64,000 bases of DNA. Source: Nocardioides campestrisoli. Its GTDB lineage: Bacteria; Actinomycetota; Actinomycetes; Propionibacteriales; Nocardioidaceae. Made by a program: the position numbers and the translations under genes. This document shows positions 38,314-46,157 of this stretch, in pieces. The stretch covers positions 2,942,001 through 3,006,000 of the forward strand of contig NZ_CP061768.1 in the NCBI RefSeq assembly GCF_013624435.2. The letters run 5' to 3'. The notes under the pieces are model-generated. The model was not told the origin of the DNA and made no database searches. It worked only from the letters and a program-made list of their open reading frames with translations. Each line of letters begins with the position of its first letter. Positions within the stretch are counted from its first letter, which is position 1.

Positions 38314-40059
38314 TCAGCCGCCGTCCTCGGTGAGGGTCGTGGCCGGGAGCCAGTCGGCTCCGAGGAGCTCGGCGAGCTCTGCGAGGCCGCTGGTGTCGCT
38401 GCCGACGGTGTCGGAGGCCGCGGCGATCCGCTCGACCATCACCTTGCCCACCTGCTCCTCCACGGTGCCCTCGGCGTAGGCGATGTGCCACGGCGAGACC
38501 TGGTGGTCACGGTGGGTGCGGCCGGTCACCTGTCGTCCGGCGATGCCGGAGAAGCGGGCCTGGTGGAAGACCCCGACGCGGGGCTCGGTGCTGGCCTGCC
38601 GGCCGTCGGCGAGGGTCTCTCCGGCGTGCAGGCTGATCGAGGCGACGGTGGTGAAGACGCAGACCTTCGCCTCTCCGGTCTGGAACCTCAGCCGTTCGGC
38701 CTCGGGGTCGAACCGGTCGCGGCCGTAGATCGTGGCGACCTCGATGCCCGAGTCACGCAGCCGGTCGGCGATCGGGTCGGCGGCGGTCGCGACGAACTCC
38801 ACCGAGCACGCCACCTGCCGCTCGGCCTGGACCTGCTGCGCGATCCAGGCGACCGTCGGGTCGACCCGGATCAGCCCGGCCTTCTGCCGGAACCGCAGCA
38901 GCGCGGCCCGGCCCTTGGCGACGTTGCGGCCGCGGCGGGCGATCTCCATCTCCCGGCAGAACTCGCCCCACTCGGCCTCGTACGCCGTCCGCTCGGCCGG
39001 GGTGAGGGCCACCGGCATCCCGGAGATCGGCACCGGCCCCCACGGCGCGGCTCGGTGCAGCATCGCCTGTGGCCGGACGTCGGTGAGCCAGCCACGGACC
39101 AGCGTGAGATCCGCGGCGCGTCGCGCCGGGTCGGTCGTCCAGGTGGCGCCGTAGCGGCCGTGCTCCACGCCGACGCCGTGGCGTTCGAGTGCCTCGGCGA
39201 AGGTGGCGCCGGGCTGGGCCGCGGAGGTCCACTGCTTCATCGGCTCGCCGAGCACCTGGGCGTAGGCCGGGGCCAGGTAGGGCAGCTCGAGCGGGGTGTG
39301 CCCAGGCGTCGCCGTGGTGGCGATGACGAACGGCGCCTTGTCGTGGGCCTTGCCGTGCCCCGAGATCCGCGCCCACAGCTTCCAGCGCTTGGTCGTCGTC
39401 CGCCGCAGCGCGTGCGCCTCGTCGGCGATGATCACGTCCCAGGTGTGGTCCGTGACCTTGTCGAGCCGGTCCCAGGTGATCACCACCCAGTCCAGGCCGC
39501 CGTCGCCGAGCGCGGTGATCGTGCGGCACCAGTGGCCGATCGTGATCGCGGCAGGGCGGTCGGCGACCACCAGCACCCGACGCGCGCCCCGGAGGTCGCC
39601 CACCGCGGTGGCGCCGAGGACGGCCGAGATCGTCTTGCCCACCCCCGGCTCGTCGGCCAGCAGGAAGAGCCGGCCGCCCGCCGCCGCGTGGTCGGCGATC
39701 GTGTCGGCCGCCTCGAACTGGAGCCGGCGCGGCTCCAGCGCCCCCGTCGGCTCGGGGTTGGGCGCCGGGTCGTCGGGGTTGAGGGTGTTCTCCAGGAACC
39801 GCCCCAGCGTGTAGGGGCCAGGGGCGTACGGCGCGAGGTGCGCGGGCAGCGCCCGTCCGACGTACAGGTGCATCTTGACCGCCGGGTGCCACGTGGCGCC
39901 TTCGACCTGCGTGCCGTAGGGGACGTCGAGCACCCAGAGCCGCTCCCCCGGCCCGGCGGTCGGCAGCGGTCGCTGCGCCGACCGCGTCCCGCTACGGCGT
40001 GCGGAACTGCGCCGGCGGGTGCTGGGTCGACGGGTGCTGGGTCGACGGGTGCTGGCCAC
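38314..40059 (-). CDS. SNF2/DEAH-like ATPase (helicase-type)
   Basis: 581-residue superfamily 2 ATPase. A basic low-complexity start (STRRP repeats) and a short DUF5710-like segment (LWVLDVPYGTQVEGATWHPA, residues 41-60) precede the motor: Walker A ADEPGVGKT near 136-143, VLVVADRPAAITIGHW motif Ia, DEAH at 213-216, VIATTATPGH motif III, and motif VI QVTGRTHRDHQVSPW near 520. The motifs fit SNF2-family remodellers found in phages and defence or repair systems; strand separation is not certain. It is 27 nt downstream of a small Cys/His protein gene on the same strand, with which it probably forms an operon. Confidence 0.85.
   Translation of the reverse strand: MASTRRPSTRRPSTRRRSSARRSGTRSAQRPLPTAGPGERLWVLDVPYGTQVEGATWHPAVKMHLYVGRALPAHLAPYAPGPYTLGRFLENTLNPDDPAPNPEPTGALEPRRLQFEAADTIADHAAAGGRLFLLADEPGVGKTISAVLGATAVGDLRGARRVLVVADRPAAITIGHWCRTITALGDGGLDWVVITWDRLDKVTDHTWDVIIADEAHALRRTTTKRWKLWARISGHGKAHDKAPFVIATTATPGHTPLELPYLAPAYAQVLGEPMKQWTSAAQPGATFAEALERHGVGVEHGRYGATWTTDPARRAADLTLVRGWLTDVRPQAMLHRAAPWGPVPISGMPVALTPAERTAYEAEWGEFCREMEIARRGRNVAKGRAALLRFRQKAGLIRVDPTVAWIAQQVQAERQVACSVEFVATAADPIADRLRDSGIEVATIYGRDRFDPEAERLRFQTGEAKVCVFTTVASISLHAGETLADGRQASTEPRVGVFHQARFSGIAGRQVTGRTHRDHQVSPWHIAYAEGTVEEQVGKVMVERIAAASDTVGSDTSGLAELAELLGADWLPATTLTEDGG
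40024..40053. repeat. 15-bp in-frame tandem repeat in the ATPase gene
   Basis: GGGTCGACGGGTGCT occurs twice in a row, with a diverged third unit upstream on the plus strand. On the minus strand it encodes STRRP repeats, giving the ATPase a basic N-terminal tail. Confidence 0.75.
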
Positions 40060-40086
40060 CCGAGGACGCTACCCGCACCCGAGGCC

Positions 40087-40455
40087 CTACGGCTCCCAGG
40101 GCACGTCGACGATGCCGATGAACCGGCTGCCGACGCCCGGGTACTCCGCACGCACCGCCCCCGGGTGCGGTGGCGGCAGCTCCGAGGGCAGGTGGTGCTC
40201 ACAGGCGAGATGCGTGAACGTCGGCCACCACTTCTTCGGACGGGCCTGCTCGGTGAACCCGCACACGCTGCACTCCAGCTCGACCCACACCGCCTTCTTG
40301 CCGGTCCGGTTGGCGCGCGACTGGACGAGCCACGCCGGCGGGTTCTCCTCGATCTCACGCAGCTGGGCTTCGGTGAGCTTGGGAGGCAGGCCGTGGCGGG
40401 TGGCCATCTCGGTGGGGATGTCCAGGCGTTGGGCGGCCTCGCGACGGGTGATCAT
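40087..40455 (-). CDS. Small CxxC/CxHH protein, copy 1 (unknown function)
   Basis: 122-residue protein that I do not recognise as a named family. The N terminus, ITRREAAQRLDIPTEMATRHG, resembles a short DNA-binding helix-turn-helix start; LTEAQLREIEENPPAWLVQ follows; then a likely zinc site formed by CSVCGF near residue 63 and LACEHH near 85, around a conserved ARPKKWWPTFT block. It lies directly upstream of the SNF2-like ATPase. A second copy at 51533-51898 is about 70% identical by hand count. A TATCGT box 8 nt before ATG indicates leaderless expression. It could be a nucleic-acid-binding partner of the ATPase. Confidence 0.7.
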   Translation of the reverse strand: MITRREAAQRLDIPTEMATRHGLPPKLTEAQLREIEENPPAWLVQSRANRTGKKAVWVELECSVCGFTEQARPKKWWPTFTHLACEHHLPSELPPPHPGAVRAEYPGVGSRFIGIVDVPWEP

Positions 40456-40463
40456 CGCGCTCC

Positions 40464-40469
40464 ACGATA
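40464..40469 (-). promoter_or_regulatory. -10 box of small protein copy 1 (leaderless type)
   Basis: TATCGT on the minus strand, 8 nt before ATG. The same hexamer and nearby bases are kept in front of copy 2, although the sequence further upstream differs. Confidence 0.6.
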
Positions 40470-40627
40470 GTCAGAAGAGCACAGGCACGGTCGGAGGGAG
40501 GCACGCGAGCGACGTTCCTCACGGGTCACGGAGGAGCTGCCACATCGCACCTCCGAGAGCCGCCACCAGCCAGGAGTCGAGGAGCGCCCGCTCGCGGAAA
40601 CCTCGTGCTGCGCCTTGGGTGGTCGTG

Positions 40628-41136
40628 GTGGACATCGTGCTGAGGACGCCGGCAAGCGACGAGCTCCGAGCACTGGCGTCGGCGCTGAGCTCCTGGCAGC
40701 AAGACGGCGGACCGATCCAGCTGCACCCCGGCGATCTCGGCTGGTTCTCCATGCGTGGGCCCGACGCCACAGCGCGAGCGCTCCGCGCCTGGTTCAGCGG
40801 CGGCAAGCTCCTGGGCCTGGGACTGCTCGAGCTCGCGGAGCGAGGTCGCTCGCTGGCGGCCCTCGATCCAGATGGCCGCGTGGTCGCCGTCGCGGGCGTG
40901 TGATCGGCAGGACGCGGCCGTCCCGGGCTGATCGAGCCCATGGGCACCCACCGCGACCATCGCGGACAGGGATACGGCGCTGCCATCTGCGAGGCCGCTG
41001 CCTCCGCCTTGCGCCAGATGGGTTCGTCCAGGGTCGTGGTGTCGCCGCGTCCTCCAACGTCGCGGCCGTGGCCACGTACATCTCGGCCGGTTTCACCCCG
41101 TGCCCGCCGGTGGCGGACCTGCGTCGACTGCTGTGA
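40628..41136 (+). pseudogene. Decayed GNAT acetyltransferase gene (deletion, nonsense, frameshift)
   Basis: Pieces of an approximately 290-residue actinobacterial GNAT protein. From GTG at 40628 an N-terminal part (DIVLRTPASDELRALASAL, then LHPGDLGWFSMRGP) runs to about 40850, where the central acetyltransferase region appears deleted and the chain resumes at LDPDGRVVAVAGV. A TGA at 40901 stands where homologues have Trp before SAGRGRPG. In the same frame GLIEPMGTHRDHRGQGYGA, the CoA-binding loop, follows to about 41040. The last 30 residues (SNVAAVATYISAGFTP) are in another frame. Three independent lesions mean no working enzyme. Confidence 0.8.
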
Positions 41137-41190
41137 ACGCCAGTCACGCAGCTCGATCTCGAGGAGATTTCTCTCCGGGTGATGCTAGAG

Positions 41191-41364
41191 CTACCGGTTC
41201 TTCTCGGCCCGTCGCCGCTTGAACCAGTCGACGAGGGCGAAGACGCCGCGACCGATTCCGAGGGAGTGCCCACCCATCCAGCTCTCGCGAGCGACGTGCA
41301 TGGGTGCATCTCGGTCAGGTGACGGATTCCGGTCGCCAGGGATCCGTTTGGGGGTGATGGCCAT
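41191..41364 (-). CDS. Possible small protein, 57 residues
   Basis: Minus-strand frame from ATG at 41364 to TAG at 41191. The C-terminal half, WMGGHSLGIGRGVFALVDWF followed by KRRRAEKNR, looks protein-like: a short hydrophobic stretch with a basic tail. No ribosome binding site or clear leaderless box is visible, and no family is recognised. It could equally be the end of a lost gene. Confidence 0.25.
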   Translation of the reverse strand: MAITPKRIPGDRNPSPDRDAPMHVARESWMGGHSLGIGRGVFALVDWFKRRRAEKNR

Positions 41365-41602
41365 GAAGCATGGTCACACGGAACCGCGTGCCCGCGCGAT
41401 GCTCAGCACCGGCCGACTGCCTGGGACGAGACGTGTCCATCGCTCTGGTCCAGGGAGCGGCTGGGGAGGCCGTCAACACGGAGTCTGGGCGTACCGCGTC
41501 GGCGACGAGAAGTTCGAGTCTGAAGGGCACGAGTGGATCGGCAGGGTGCTGGAAGAGGTATGAGTGTGCTCAAAGTCCGTCGCCCTGGTGAGCTGGATGC
41601 CC

Positions 41603-41608
41603 TAGCCT
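41603..41608 (+). promoter_or_regulatory. -10 box of the AAA ATPase gene (leaderless type)
   Basis: TAGCCT, then CCCGAG and ATG at 41615. No ribosome binding site. Confidence 0.5.
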
Positions 41609-41614
41609 CCCGAG

Positions 41615-43081
41615 ATGTCCTTCTCCGTGTTCGTCGGGGCCCCGGGCCACGGCCAGGCCCTCGTCGACGACCAGGCCCCTCAGCTGGCCGACGTACGTCG
41701 CTACGGGCAGCACCTCGTGCGTCGGTTCGTGTCCGTCGCGCGAGCCGCCGACCAGCCCACCTTCCGGAGCCTGCTCACCGACCACCTGGGGCCGAGCGTG
41801 CACGACCTCCCGGTGACCTTGGAGCGGTGGCCTGCCTACGAGCAGGTCAACGTCCAGGGAGCACTGGACGTCGTGCTGGGCGAGCACGAGGCTGACGCCC
41901 GGGTCGTCGGGGTCTCCGGTCACCGCCACCACGGCCCCTTCGGGATCGCGGACCTGCTGGGGAACGAACCCCACTTCGGGGGCCCCCGGCCCGGAAATGT
42001 CACCAGGACGGCGCTGCCCAGCGGCCCCGGCGGTGAGACACGCGAGTGCCTGAGCACCGCGGTCATCCTGCTCGGCGCCGGCGAGGACCGGATGGCGCTC
42101 CTGCTCCGCGGACCCGACCCGGAGAGCGGCCTCGCCGAGGTGACCCTGGAGATCATCGCCGTGCGCGCCGAGGTCGCCCAGGAGCTCGGGCTACGGCTGC
42201 GCCGGCTCGCGCTCGAGCGCAACGTCTATCGCGGGCACGTGGTCTCGTTCGGGCGGGACATGTTCGGCGAGAGGGCCTCGGCGCTGCGCTTCCGGGAGCG
42301 CCCGAGGATGGCGCGCGAGGAGCTGATCCTGCCCGCGGCCACCTTCGAGGACCTGCGCCGCCAGGTCGTCGGCGTGGCCCGGAACCGGGAGCGGCTCCGG
42401 GCGGCCGGGCAGCACCTCAAGCGAGGCATGCTGCTCTACGGACCGCCCGGGGTCGGCAAGACGCACTCGGTGCGCTACCTGATCAGCGAGCTGGTGGACA
42501 CCACGGTCGTCGAGCTGACGGGCGAGACCCTGCACGGGATCCGGGAGGCGTGCTCGGTGGCCCGCGCCCTCCAGCCCGCGATGATCGTGGTCGAGGACGT
42601 GGACCTGATCGCGGAGGAGCGCAGCCACTACGGCGGCGAGACGCCGTTGCTGTTCACCCTGCTCAACGAGATGGACGGTCTCGACGAGGACGCCGACGTG
42701 GTCTTCCTGCTGACCACGAACCGGGCGGACCTGCTCGAGCCGGCCCTCGCCTCGCGGCCGGGCCGGGTCGACCAGGCGGTCCACGTGGAGCTGCCGGATC
42801 GGGAGTCCCGGCGCCGGCTCGTCGAGCTCTACCGCGGAGGTCTCGACGTCGACCTGGGCCGGATGGACGACGTCCTCGACCGCACCGACGGAGTCACCGC
42901 GTCCTTCCTCAAGGAGCTGCTGCGTCGCGCGGCCGTGGTGGCCGCCGACCGGGACGATCAGGACGCCGGCACGTCGCTGCAGGTCACGGCCGACGACCTG
43001 GACGCCGCGCTCGACGACCTGCTGGACACGCGCAACCAGATGACCCGCGCGGTGCTCGGCTACCGGGACCCGGAGGCCTGA
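41615..43081 (+). CDS. AAA+ ATPase with unknown N-terminal domain
   Basis: 488-residue protein. The first 235 residues form a domain without recognised motifs, probably for substrate or partner binding. The AAA+ module has Walker A GPPGVGKT at 276-283, Walker B MIVVEDVDLIAEE near 323-335, sensor 1 LLTTNRADLL and the arginine finger region ALASRPGRVD (second region of homology), the classic AAA pattern of FtsH, Cdc48 and spastin. A helical lid follows. No protease domain or membrane helix is present. It may remodel a protein complex; the partner is unknown and neighbouring genes give no hint. Confidence 0.88.
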   Translation: MSFSVFVGAPGHGQALVDDQAPQLADVRRYGQHLVRRFVSVARAADQPTFRSLLTDHLGPSVHDLPVTLERWPAYEQVNVQGALDVVLGEHEADARVVGVSGHRHHGPFGIADLLGNEPHFGGPRPGNVTRTALPSGPGGETRECLSTAVILLGAGEDRMALLLRGPDPESGLAEVTLEIIAVRAEVAQELGLRLRRLALERNVYRGHVVSFGRDMFGERASALRFRERPRMAREELILPAATFEDLRRQVVGVARNRERLRAAGQHLKRGMLLYGPPGVGKTHSVRYLISELVDTTVVELTGETLHGIREACSVARALQPAMIVVEDVDLIAEERSHYGGETPLLFTLLNEMDGLDEDADVVFLLTTNRADLLEPALASRPGRVDQAVHVELPDRESRRRLVELYRGGLDVDLGRMDDVLDRTDGVTASFLKELLRRAAVVAADRDDQDAGTSLQVTADDLDAALDDLLDTRNQMTRAVLGYRDPEA

Positions 43082-43097
43082 GGTCTCGCGCCGCGCC

Positions 43098-44081
43098 TCA
43101 GTCGAGGGAGAGCACCGTCTTCGCCCGGGCGTGGCCACTGCCGACGTGCGCGACGGCGGCCGCGGCGTCCTCGAGCGGGAACACCCGGTCGATCACCGGC
43201 CTGATCCGTCCGGTGTCGATGAGTCCGGCGAGGGTCTGAAGGTCCGTGGTGCGCTGTTTGCCCATCACCGGCACCAGCCGCTGGTGGAGCAGCGGCGACC
43301 AGAGCAGCGCCCGTGCCTGCCGGTCGAACCCCTGGAGGAGCCGGCCCTCCCCCGCCTCGCCACCGATCAGGAGCAGCACGCCGCGCGGGGTCAGGGCACG
43401 ACGGAGCCGGGTGAGCCTCCGGTTGCCGGCGGTGTCGATGACCACGTCGTACGCCGGGGCCGCGGAGGTCGGTGCGGTGGGGTCGGTGACGGTGTAGTCG
43501 ACGACCTCGTCGGCTCCCAGCGAGCGGACGAAGTCGGCCTTGCCGGCGCTGCACACCCCGGTGACGTGAGCGCCCTCGGCCTTGGCAAGCTGCACGGCGA
43601 AGGCGCCCACGCCCCCGCCGGCCCCGAGGACCATGACCCGCCGCCCTTCGAGGTCGCCGGCCTTGCGCGCGGCTGCGAGGGCCGTCTGCCCGGAGATGGG
43701 CACCGCCGCTGCCTCCTGGAAGGACAGGGTGGCAGGCATCGGGGCCACCTGATCGGCCTTGGCCACCGCATGCTCGGCGAAGCTGCCCCGGCCGGTGCCG
43801 AAGACCGCGTCGCCCACGGCCAGGTCGCGGACCCGGGAGCCGACGGCGGTCACGACTCCGGCCAGGTCCAGTCCGGGGACGGGCTGCCGCGGCCGACGCA
43901 GGCCGAAGCCGAGCCGGACGCCGTACGGAAGCCCGGTGACCACGTGCCAGACACCAGGGTCGACCCCGGCGGCCCGCACCCGGACCAGGACCTCGTCGTC
44001 CCGCGGTGCTGGGACGGGCACGGACCCCACCCTCAGCGCCTCGGGCGGGCCGTAGCCGTCCTGGACGATGGCTCGCATCAT
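43098..44081 (-). CDS. Zinc-independent MDR oxidoreductase (quinone reductase-like)
   Basis: 327-residue NADP-dependent medium-chain reductase. The N-terminal GroES-like domain starts [17 protein letters not shown] and lacks zinc cysteines; the Rossmann loop is [28 protein letters not shown], and ADEVVDYT marks the NADP-specific region. It probably reduces a quinone or enone. Its ATG overlaps the stop of the HTH gene (ATGA), and it is the last gene of a three-gene operon preceded by two operator-like palindromes, so expression is probably tied to the HTH regulator. Confidence 0.9.
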   Translation of the reverse strand: MMRAIVQDGYGPPEALRVGSVPVPAPRDDEVLVRVRAAGVDPGVWHVVTGLPYGVRLGFGLRRPRQPVPGLDLAGVVTAVGSRVRDLAVGDAVFGTGRGSFAEHAVAKADQVAPMPATLSFQEAAAVPISGQTALAAARKAGDLEGRRVMVLGAGGGVGAFAVQLAKAEGAHVTGVCSAGKADFVRSLGADEVVDYTVTDPTAPTSAAPAYDVVIDTAGNRRLTRLRRALTPRGVLLLIGGEAGEGRLLQGFDRQARALLWSPLLHQRLVPVMGKQRTTDLQTLAGLIDTGRIRPVIDRVFPLEDAAAAVAHVGSGHARAKTVLSLD

Positions 44082-44308
44082 GCTTCCTCCTCGGTGCCGG
44101 GGTGGTCGAAGACGTCGGTCAGCGGGACACCGAAGACGGCAGCGATCTGGAAGGCCAGCTCGAGCGAGGGCGAGTAGCGGCCCTGCTCGATGGCGATGAC
44201 GGTCTGGCGGGTCACGCCGATCCGGCGGGCCAGCTCGGCCTGGGTCAGGTCGCCGTGGGCGGCCCGCAGGGCGCGGATCGAGTTCGTGACCCGGGTGGGC
44301 CTCACCAT
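44078..44308 (-). CDS. XRE-family helix-turn-helix regulator
   Basis: 76-residue Cro/C1-type DNA-binding protein. The helix-turn-helix is [20 protein letters not shown], followed by [20 protein letters not shown]. Such small regulators are commonly coded after a 140-residue membrane protein, as here. It is the likely ligand of the perfect 20-bp palindrome at 44754-44773 and so would repress its own operon. The start overlaps the end of the membrane protein gene by 7 nt. Confidence 0.9.
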   Translation of the reverse strand: MVRPTRVTNSIRALRAAHGDLTQAELARRIGVTRQTVIAIEQGRYSPSLELAFQIAAVFGVPLTDVFDHPGTEEEA

Positions 44309-44727
44309 GCGTGGAAACCCCGGCGGTAGGCGACGATCTTGGCGGCCGAGGACACCACGGCGGAGAGCGTGAAGCCGAGGAAGATGACGTTCGCGATCCA
44401 GAAGGGCTCCCACTCCGCCAGGGCCATCGCCAGCGCGGCGACGGCGCCGAGGATCACGAACGACTGGCCGACGTACTCCCCGGCGCGGTGGATCTCCACG
44501 TCCCGCCGGTCCTTGCGGGCCCGCGTGTCGACCCCGATGCCCACGATCATGTTGAGGACGATCTGCAGGAGGATCGCGCCCCCCACGCTCCACAGCAGTG
44601 CCGCCGCGTAGGGGACGGTCGCGGCCGAGCCCTCGGCCAGCTGCGGCCCCACCCGACCCAGGTAGAGCGCGTAGGCGGCGAGCGCCACCACCACCGTGAT
44701 CCAGGCCCGCTTCTCCTCGTACGCCAT
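44302..44727 (-). CDS. Small membrane protein paired with the HTH regulator
   Basis: 141-residue protein with four likely helices: [58 protein letters not shown] and [22 protein letters not shown]. The conserved loop [18 protein letters not shown] lies between helices 2 and 3. This family usually sits directly before an XRE regulator in actinobacteria and firmicutes; its role is unknown, possibly sensing or titrating the regulator. ATG at 44727 is preferred over the longer reading because GGAGGGGGAC stands just upstream. Confidence 0.85.
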   Translation of the reverse strand: MAYEEKRAWITVVVALAAYALYLGRVGPQLAEGSAATVPYAAALLWSVGGAILLQIVLNMIVGIGVDTRARKDRRDVEIHRAGEYVGQSFVILGAVAALAMALAEWEPFWIANVIFLGFTLSAVVSSAAKIVAYRRGFHAW

Positions 44728-44753
44728 CCGTCCCCCTCCGATGCGTCGGCGTC

Positions 44754-44773
44754 GTGTCAAAGATCTTTGACAC
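44754..44773. promoter_or_regulatory. Perfect 20-bp operator palindrome (site 1)
   Basis: GTGTCAAAGATCTTTGACAC reads the same on both strands. It lies just downstream of the promoter's expected transcription start, where a bound repressor would block polymerase. Confidence 0.8.
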
Positions 44774-44777
44774 CTTC

Positions 44778-44806
44778 AGCGTAGGGAGCGCTTCAGGTGA
44801 TGTCAA
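44778..44806 (-). promoter_or_regulatory. Consensus promoter of the membrane protein-HTH-MDR operon
   Basis: On the minus strand, -35 TTGACA (44801-44806), a 17-nt spacer and -10 TACGCT (44778-44783). The start site falls at about 44771, inside operator site 1; the -35 box lies within operator site 2. Confidence 0.8.
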
Positions 44807-44818
44807 AGATTCTTTACT
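44801..44818. promoter_or_regulatory. Second, imperfect operator (site 2)
   Basis: TGTCAAAGA followed after one base by TCTTTACT: the same half-sites as site 1 with one inserted base and a mismatch. It overlaps the -35 box. Confidence 0.65.
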
Positions 44819-44852
44819 CTTGTGGTTGAGGCATGGCAGCCGTCGCCGGCGC

Positions 44853-44858
44853 TACGGT
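44853..44858 (+). promoter_or_regulatory. -10 box of the CoA transferase gene (leaderless type)
   Basis: TACGGT, then 8 nt and ATG at 44867. It supports this start over a GTG 15 codons upstream. Confidence 0.45.
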
Positions 44859-44866
44859 CGAGTGCC

Positions 44867-46096
44867 ATGGACACCCAGCCCTGGCTCGCCGCAACACTCC
44901 CCGTTCTCGACCTCGCCACCACCTCGGTCGAGGCGGTACGCCGGGCAGCGGTCGCCGCTGGCGCCACGGGCCCGGTGGTCGACGCGCCGCTGGACCCGGA
45001 GCGGGTCGCGGGCGCCTTCGGCAGCGACAAGCTCTTCCAGGTCCACGGCAGGTCGTTCGACGGGTTCGCACCGCTCTCGGGATTCTTCCCCTTCGCCGAC
45101 GGGTGGGTGCGCACGCACGCCAACTATCCGCACCACGCCGCTCGCCTGCTCACCCTTCTCGGTCTCGGGTCGAGTGCCGGCCGGGATGACGCGGCGGCTG
45201 CTCTCGGCGAGCGCCCGGGGCAGGAGCTGGAGGACGCCGCCGCGGCCGCGGGAGCGCTGGTCGTCCGGGTCCGTTCCGAGGAGGAGTGGCGGACCAGCGA
45301 GCCCGGCCGGCGTGCCGCGGAGGGCCCGCTCGTGGCGACCCGCGTCAGGCAGGACGCCCGGCACGCCACGCTCGCCGGTGGCGCACGCCCGCTCGCCGGC
45401 GTCAGAGTGCTCGACCTGACCCGGGTGCTCGCCGGTCCGGTCTGCACCCGGGCCCTGGCGCTTCTCGGTGCGGACGTGCTGCGGATCGACCCGCCGCACC
45501 TGCCGGAGATCGAGTGGCAGCACCTCGACACCGGCCAGGGGAAGCGGTCGGCGCTGCTCGACCTCTGCCATGACCTGCCGGCCGCCCAGGAGCTGCTGGA
45601 CGGGGCCGACGTGCTGGTGACCGGCTACCGGCCGGGGGCGATCGAGGCGTTCGGCCTCGAGGTGCCGCCCGGGGCCGTCCACGCCCGCGTCAACGCCTGG
45701 GGCGACTCGGGCCCATGGGCGGCGCGGCGTGGCTTCGACTCACTCGTGCAGGCGGCGTCGGGGATCGCGCTGGTGGAGGGCACGGACGGTCGCCCGGGCG
45801 CGCTGCCCGCCCAGGCCCTGGACCACGCGACCGGGTACCTCCTGGCCGCGGCGATCATCGACGCGCTCGCCGGACGCGCCGGGGACGGCAACGGACGCGA
45901 CGTCTCCGCCTCGCTGGCGCGGACCGCGTCGTGGCTGCTCGACGCGCCGGGTCGTACGCCGGACCACCCGGCGCCCGCCGTACCGGCCTCGACCATCACT
46001 CACGACGCGATGACGACGGCTCGACCCGCTGTCCCGGGCTTCGACGACTACCCCGCCCCGGCGCGGCCCTGGGGACGGGACCTCCCCGCTTGGTGA
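44867..46096 (+). CDS. CoA transferase family III (CaiB/BaiF) protein
   Basis: 409-residue protein of the family III acyl-CoA transferases. The typical motif VRVLDLTRVLAGPVCTRALALLGADVLRIDPP begins at about residue 180; the family usually starts with it, so here about 180 residues precede it, with a divergent half-domain (ending FDGFAPLSGFFPFADGWVRTH), suggesting a fused or swapped domain order. VHARVNAWGDSGPWAARRGFDSLVQAASG is the conserved middle. The catalytic aspartate expected after about 120 further residues is not clear, and the C terminus is short. It may be catalytically weak or act as a racemase-type member. Confidence 0.85.
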   Translation: MDTQPWLAATLPVLDLATTSVEAVRRAAVAAGATGPVVDAPLDPERVAGAFGSDKLFQVHGRSFDGFAPLSGFFPFADGWVRTHANYPHHAARLLTLLGLGSSAGRDDAAAALGERPGQELEDAAAAAGALVVRVRSEEEWRTSEPGRRAAEGPLVATRVRQDARHATLAGGARPLAGVRVLDLTRVLAGPVCTRALALLGADVLRIDPPHLPEIEWQHLDTGQGKRSALLDLCHDLPAAQELLDGADVLVTGYRPGAIEAFGLEVPPGAVHARVNAWGDSGPWAARRGFDSLVQAASGIALVEGTDGRPGALPAQALDHATGYLLAAAIIDALAGRAGDGNGRDVSASLARTASWLLDAPGRTPDHPAPAVPASTITHDAMTTARPAVPGFDDYPAPARPWGRDLPAW

Positions 46097-46145
46097 CGTC
46101 CACAGCGCGCGGCGACGGACACGTTCCCTGGGGCGCTGCCACCGG

Positions 46146-46151
46146 TAGGTT
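46146..46151 (+). promoter_or_regulatory. -10 box of the GrpB gene (leaderless type)
   Basis: TAGGTT, then CACCAG and ATG at 46158. Confidence 0.55.
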
Positions 46152-46157
46152 CACCAG

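Larger units (their letters stand above)
41137..41614. other. 478-bp stretch with no certain gene
   Basis: Between the GNAT pseudogene and the AAA ATPase gene. Reading frames on the plus strand lack recognisable motifs. The only candidate is a 57-codon minus-strand frame, listed separately. The composition is somewhat less GC-rich than in neighbouring genes. It probably consists of debris from the same rearrangement that damaged the GNAT gene. Confidence 0.5.

Noticed and set aside
40519..40627. Minus-strand peptide ending ALLDSWLVAALGGAMWQLLRDP
   Set aside because: It looks protein-like, but its upstream part is antisense to the GNAT pseudogene and no start or family was found.
41219..41563. 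114-residue plus-strand frame
   Set aside because: No motif, no start signal and low-complexity composition.
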